A stretch of 64,000 nt of DNA, taken from NCBI RefSeq assembly GCF_900103845.1, contig NZ_FNIJ01000010.1, positions 62,001 to 126,000 of the forward strand. Reading direction: 5' to 3'. The notes under the pieces are model-generated. The model did no database searches. It had not been told where the DNA came from and saw only the letters and a program-made list of their open reading frames with translations. A program made the position numbers and the translations under genes. Every line of letters starts with the position of its first letter. The first letter of the stretch is position 1. Below are positions 61,723 through 64,000 of this stretch, in pieces. The stretch is from Pseudomonas jinjuensis (GTDB lineage: Bacteria; Pseudomonadota; Gammaproteobacteria; Pseudomonadales; Pseudomonadaceae).

Positions 61723-61763
61723 GGTTCTCCATCGGGGGGACCGCTGCCGACTCGGGGTTGCGT

Positions 61764-62969
61764 ATGTCTTTCGATCTGAATTCCCGCCTTGCCCAGCGCC
61801 AGGCGGACGACCTCTACCGCCTGCGCCCGCTGCTGGAAAGCCCGCAGGGTCCGGAAGTGGTCATCGACGGCCAGCCGCTGCTGGCCTTCTGTTCCAACGA
61901 CTACCTTGGCCTCGCCAACCATCCCGAGGTGATCGCCGCCATGCGTGCCGGCGCCGAGCGCTGGGGCGTGGGTGGCGGCGCCTCGCACCTGGTCAACGGC
62001 CACTGCGGACCGCACCACGAGCTGGAACTGGCCCTCGCCGAATTCACCGGCCGGCCACGCGCGCTGCTGTTTTCCACCGGCTACATGGCCAACCTCGGCG
62101 CGGTCACCGCGCTGGTGGGCAAGGGCGACACGGTGCTGGAAGACCGCCTCAACCACGCCTCGCTGCTGGACGCCGGCCTGCTCTCCGGCGCGCGTTTCTC
62201 GCGTTACCTGCACAACGACGCGACGAGCCTCGCCTCGCGTCTGGAGAAGGCCGAGGGCAATACCCTGGTGGTGACCGATGGCGTGTTCAGCATGGACGGC
62301 GACCTTGCCGACCTGCCGGCCATCTGCGCGGCTGCGCGGAAGAAGGGGGCCTGGGTGATGGTCGACGACGCCCATGGCTTCGGCCCGCTGGGCGCCAACG
62401 GCGGCGGCATCGTCGAGCATTTCGGCCTGGGCATGGACGACGTGCCGGTGCTGGTCGGCACCCTCGGCAAGGCTTTCGGCACCGCCGGCGCCTTCGTCGC
62501 CGGCAGCGAGGAGCTGATCGAGACGCTGATCCAGTTCGCCCGTCCCTACATCTATACGACCAGCCAGCCACCGGCGGTGGCCTGCGCCACGCTGAAGAGC
62601 CTGGAACTGCTGCGCAGCGAAGGCTGGCGCCGCGAGCATCTGGACAAGCTGATCGCGCGCTTCCGCAAGGGTGCCGAAGACATCGGCCTGACCCTGATGG
62701 ACAGCTTCACGCCAATCCAGCCGATCCTCATCGGCGGCAGCCGCCAGGCCGTGGAGCTGTCCGCCGAGCTGCGCGGGCACGGCATCATGGTCGGGGCGAT
62801 CCGTCCGCCGACCGTGCCGGCCGGCAGCGCGCGCCTGCGCGTGACGCTTTCCGCCGCTCACAGCGAAGCGCAGGTCGACCGCCTGCTCGACGCCCTGGCC
62901 GACAGCTGGCAGCGGGTGTCCGCTAGTCTTCTCGCAGAAATCGAAGGCGAGGAGGGTGACGATGCGTGA
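61764..62969 (+). CDS. bioF: 8-amino-7-oxononanoate synthase
   Basis: A 401-residue PLP enzyme that condenses pimeloyl-ACP with alanine. The PLP lysine is in [17 protein letters not shown], and the cofactor pocket shows [11 protein letters not shown] and [10 protein letters not shown]. The N-terminus is [15 protein letters not shown]. The ATG at 61764 has only a weak GGGG upstream. The C-terminal tail ([11 protein letters not shown]) is longer than in some homologues because it overlaps bioH by eight bases. Confidence 0.96.
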   Translation: MSFDLNSRLAQRQADDLYRLRPLLESPQGPEVVIDGQPLLAFCSNDYLGLANHPEVIAAMRAGAERWGVGGGASHLVNGHCGPHHELELALAEFTGRPRALLFSTGYMANLGAVTALVGKGDTVLEDRLNHASLLDAGLLSGARFSRYLHNDATSLASRLEKAEGNTLVVTDGVFSMDGDLADLPAICAAARKKGAWVMVDDAHGFGPLGANGGGIVEHFGLGMDDVPVLVGTLGKAFGTAGAFVAGSEELIETLIQFARPYIYTTSQPPAVACATLKSLELLRSEGWRREHLDKLIARFRKGAEDIGLTLMDSFTPIQPILIGGSRQAVELSAELRGHGIMVGAIRPPTVPAGSARLRVTLSAAHSEAQVDRLLDALADSWQRVSASLLAEIEGEEGDDA

Positions 62970-63687
62970 CCAACTGATTCTGCTGCCCGGCTGGGGCCTG
63001 GGCTGTGCGCCACTGGAACCGCTGCGCGAGGCGCTGCTGGAGCAGGCGCCACATCTCAACGTACAGATCGAACCGCTGCCCGCTATCGGCGAGGCCGCGG
63101 ACTGGCTGGATGAACTGAACGACAGCATTCCCCACGATGCCTGGCTCGCCGGCTGGTCGCTGGGCGGCATGCTCGCCGCCGAACTGGCCGCGCGGCGTGG
63201 CGAAGCCTGCCGCGGGCTGGTCACCCTGGCCGCCAACGCCTGCTTCCGCCAGCGCGACGACTGGCAGGCGGCGATGGCGAACGCCGTCTTCGAGGACTTC
63301 TTCGAAGCCTTCCTGCTCGACCCGGCGCAGACCCTGAAACGCTTCACCCTGCTGGTCAGCCAGGGCGCCCGCGATGCCCGCACCCTGGCGCGCCAGCTGC
63401 AGGTGGCGCTGCCGCAGCTGGACAGCGAGGCGCTGTCCGCCGGCCTGCAACTGCTCGGCCAACTGGATACCCGCCAGGCGCTGCACAACTACCCGGGCCC
63501 GCAGCTGCACCTGTTCGCCGGCAACGACGCGCTGGTCCCGGCGTCCGCCGCCGAGGCGCTGCTGGAGTGGCTGCCGGACGTGGAGGTGAGCGTGGTCGAA
63601 GGCGCCAGCCACGGCCTGCCGCTGGAGCGGCCGGACGAGGTGGCGACCGCGATCCTGCGTTTCATGCGAGAGGGCGAGGATGTCTGA
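62962..63687 (+). CDS. bioH: Pimeloyl-ACP methyl ester esterase BioH
   Basis: A 241-residue alpha/beta hydrolase that releases pimeloyl-ACP from its methyl ester. The nucleophile elbow is GWSLGG, the catalytic Asp lies in FAGNDALVP, and the His in SHGLPLERP. The start is ATG 62962 with GGAGGG upstream; a GTG six bases before is possible. It overlaps bioF by eight bases and bioC by eight bases, so the operon is tightly coupled. Confidence 0.94.
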   Translation: MRDQLILLPGWGLGCAPLEPLREALLEQAPHLNVQIEPLPAIGEAADWLDELNDSIPHDAWLAGWSLGGMLAAELAARRGEACRGLVTLAANACFRQRDDWQAAMANAVFEDFFEAFLLDPAQTLKRFTLLVSQGARDARTLARQLQVALPQLDSEALSAGLQLLGQLDTRQALHNYPGPQLHLFAGNDALVPASAAEALLEWLPDVEVSVVEGASHGLPLERPDEVATAILRFMREGEDV

Positions 63688-64000
63688 TCTGTCGGTCGCG
63701 ACCCAGGGCGTGCTGCCGGACAAGCGCCAGGTCGCCGCGTCCTTCTCCCGCGCGGCGGAGACCTACGATGCCGTCGCCGAACTGCAGCGCGGGGTGGGCG
63801 AAAGCCTGCTGGCGCGCTTGCCGGCCATCGCGCCGCAGCGCTGGGTCGATCTCGGTTGCGGCACCGGCTATTTCAGCCGGGCGCTGGGCCGGCTTTTCCC
63901 CGCGGCCGAAGGCCTCGCCGTGGACATCGCCGAAGGCATGCTGCGGCATTCCGCCAGCCTCGGTGGCGCGCGCCATTTCATCGGTGGTGATGCCGAGAGC
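63680..64000 (+). CDS. bioC: Malonyl-ACP O-methyltransferase BioC, N-terminal part
   Basis: The window ends after 107 codons. The translation begins [48 protein letters not shown] and shows the SAM motif [16 protein letters not shown]. BioC methylates malonyl-ACP to disguise it as a fatty-acid primer for pimelate synthesis. Its ATG overlaps the bioH stop. Confidence 0.93.
   Translation, partial: MSDLSVATQGVLPDKRQVAASFSRAAETYDAVAELQRGVGESLLARLPAIAPQRWVDLGCGTGYFSRALGRLFPAAEGLAVDIAEGMLRHSASLGGARHFIGGDAES

Overview
The window is high-GC (about two-thirds G+C), densely coded chromosomal DNA of a Pseudomonas of the P. aeruginosa / P. citronellolis / P. nitroreducens kind. This rests on an OprM almost superimposable on the P. 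aeruginosa protein, a medium-chain-length polyhydroxyalkanoate (PHA) locus with two class II synthases, a creBCD set, a fiu-type ferrichrome receptor with its own ECF sigma and FecR regulator, and many Pseudomonas REP repeats (GTAGGAGC cores) between genes. Assignments come from reading the sequence and from remembered protein families; no search was run. I see no rRNA, tRNA, CRISPR array, prophage or transposase gene.

Layout. 1-1613: the end of an RND pump gene and its OprM-type outer-membrane channel. 1771-10327 (minus): UPF0158 protein, a chemoreceptor, rsmE, tatCBA, hisE-hisI, and the ubiquinone genes ubiB-ubiJ-ubiE. 10475-18161: the PHA locus, with the small PHA-system protein and phaI-phaF on plus, and phaD, phaC2, phaZ, phaC1 and a DUF971 protein on minus. 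18291-25274 (minus): hslU-hslV, a SPOR-domain protein, argS, priA. 25495-29333 (plus): rpmE, a secreted nuclease, an M48 lipoprotein protease, malic enzyme. 29701-36437: NfeD and slipin pair, a periplasmic binding protein, a YccS-type membrane protein, dbpA. 36771-45754: cold-shock protein, two zinc-protease-like paralogues, an MFS exporter, a DUF2780 pair, an acyltransferase, creB-creC-creD. 45834-51951 (minus): GST, Vgb-like propeller, ferrichrome-type receptor, FecR, ECF sigma. 52243-60334: malate synthase G, gcvR-like gene, rarD, srkA, a short ModA-like protein, modE, comF, a small membrane protein. 60560-64000: bioB-bioF-bioH-bioC (bioC cut by the window end).

How the parts work together. 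Several promoters can be read directly. A textbook sigma-28 promoter drives the chemoreceptor, a textbook sigma-32 promoter drives hslVU, a BirA-type operator precedes bioB, and a Fur-like site precedes the siderophore receptor. The PHA genes share palindromic or half-palindromic elements that fit a common regulator such as PhaD. Translational coupling (ATGA, TGATG or GTGA overlaps) ties together tatABC-rsmE, ubiEJB, phaC1-phaZ, nfeD-slipin, creB-creC, sigma-fecR and bioFHC.

Most interesting items: a gene-free 486-base stretch (55265-55750) with a clear excess of near-consensus DnaA boxes; a strong intrinsic terminator lying inside the signal-peptide codons of the nuclease after rpmE; a near-palindrome shared by the regions upstream of phaC1 and phaC2; a 16-base-arm inverted repeat carrying TTCAC halves upstream of the zinc-protease-creBC operon; a ModA-like protein that seems to lack its second lobe; and REP variants with an insertion in the loop, two of them inside a 57-base block repeated 46 kb apart. 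I found no clearly new multigene defence or biosynthetic system.
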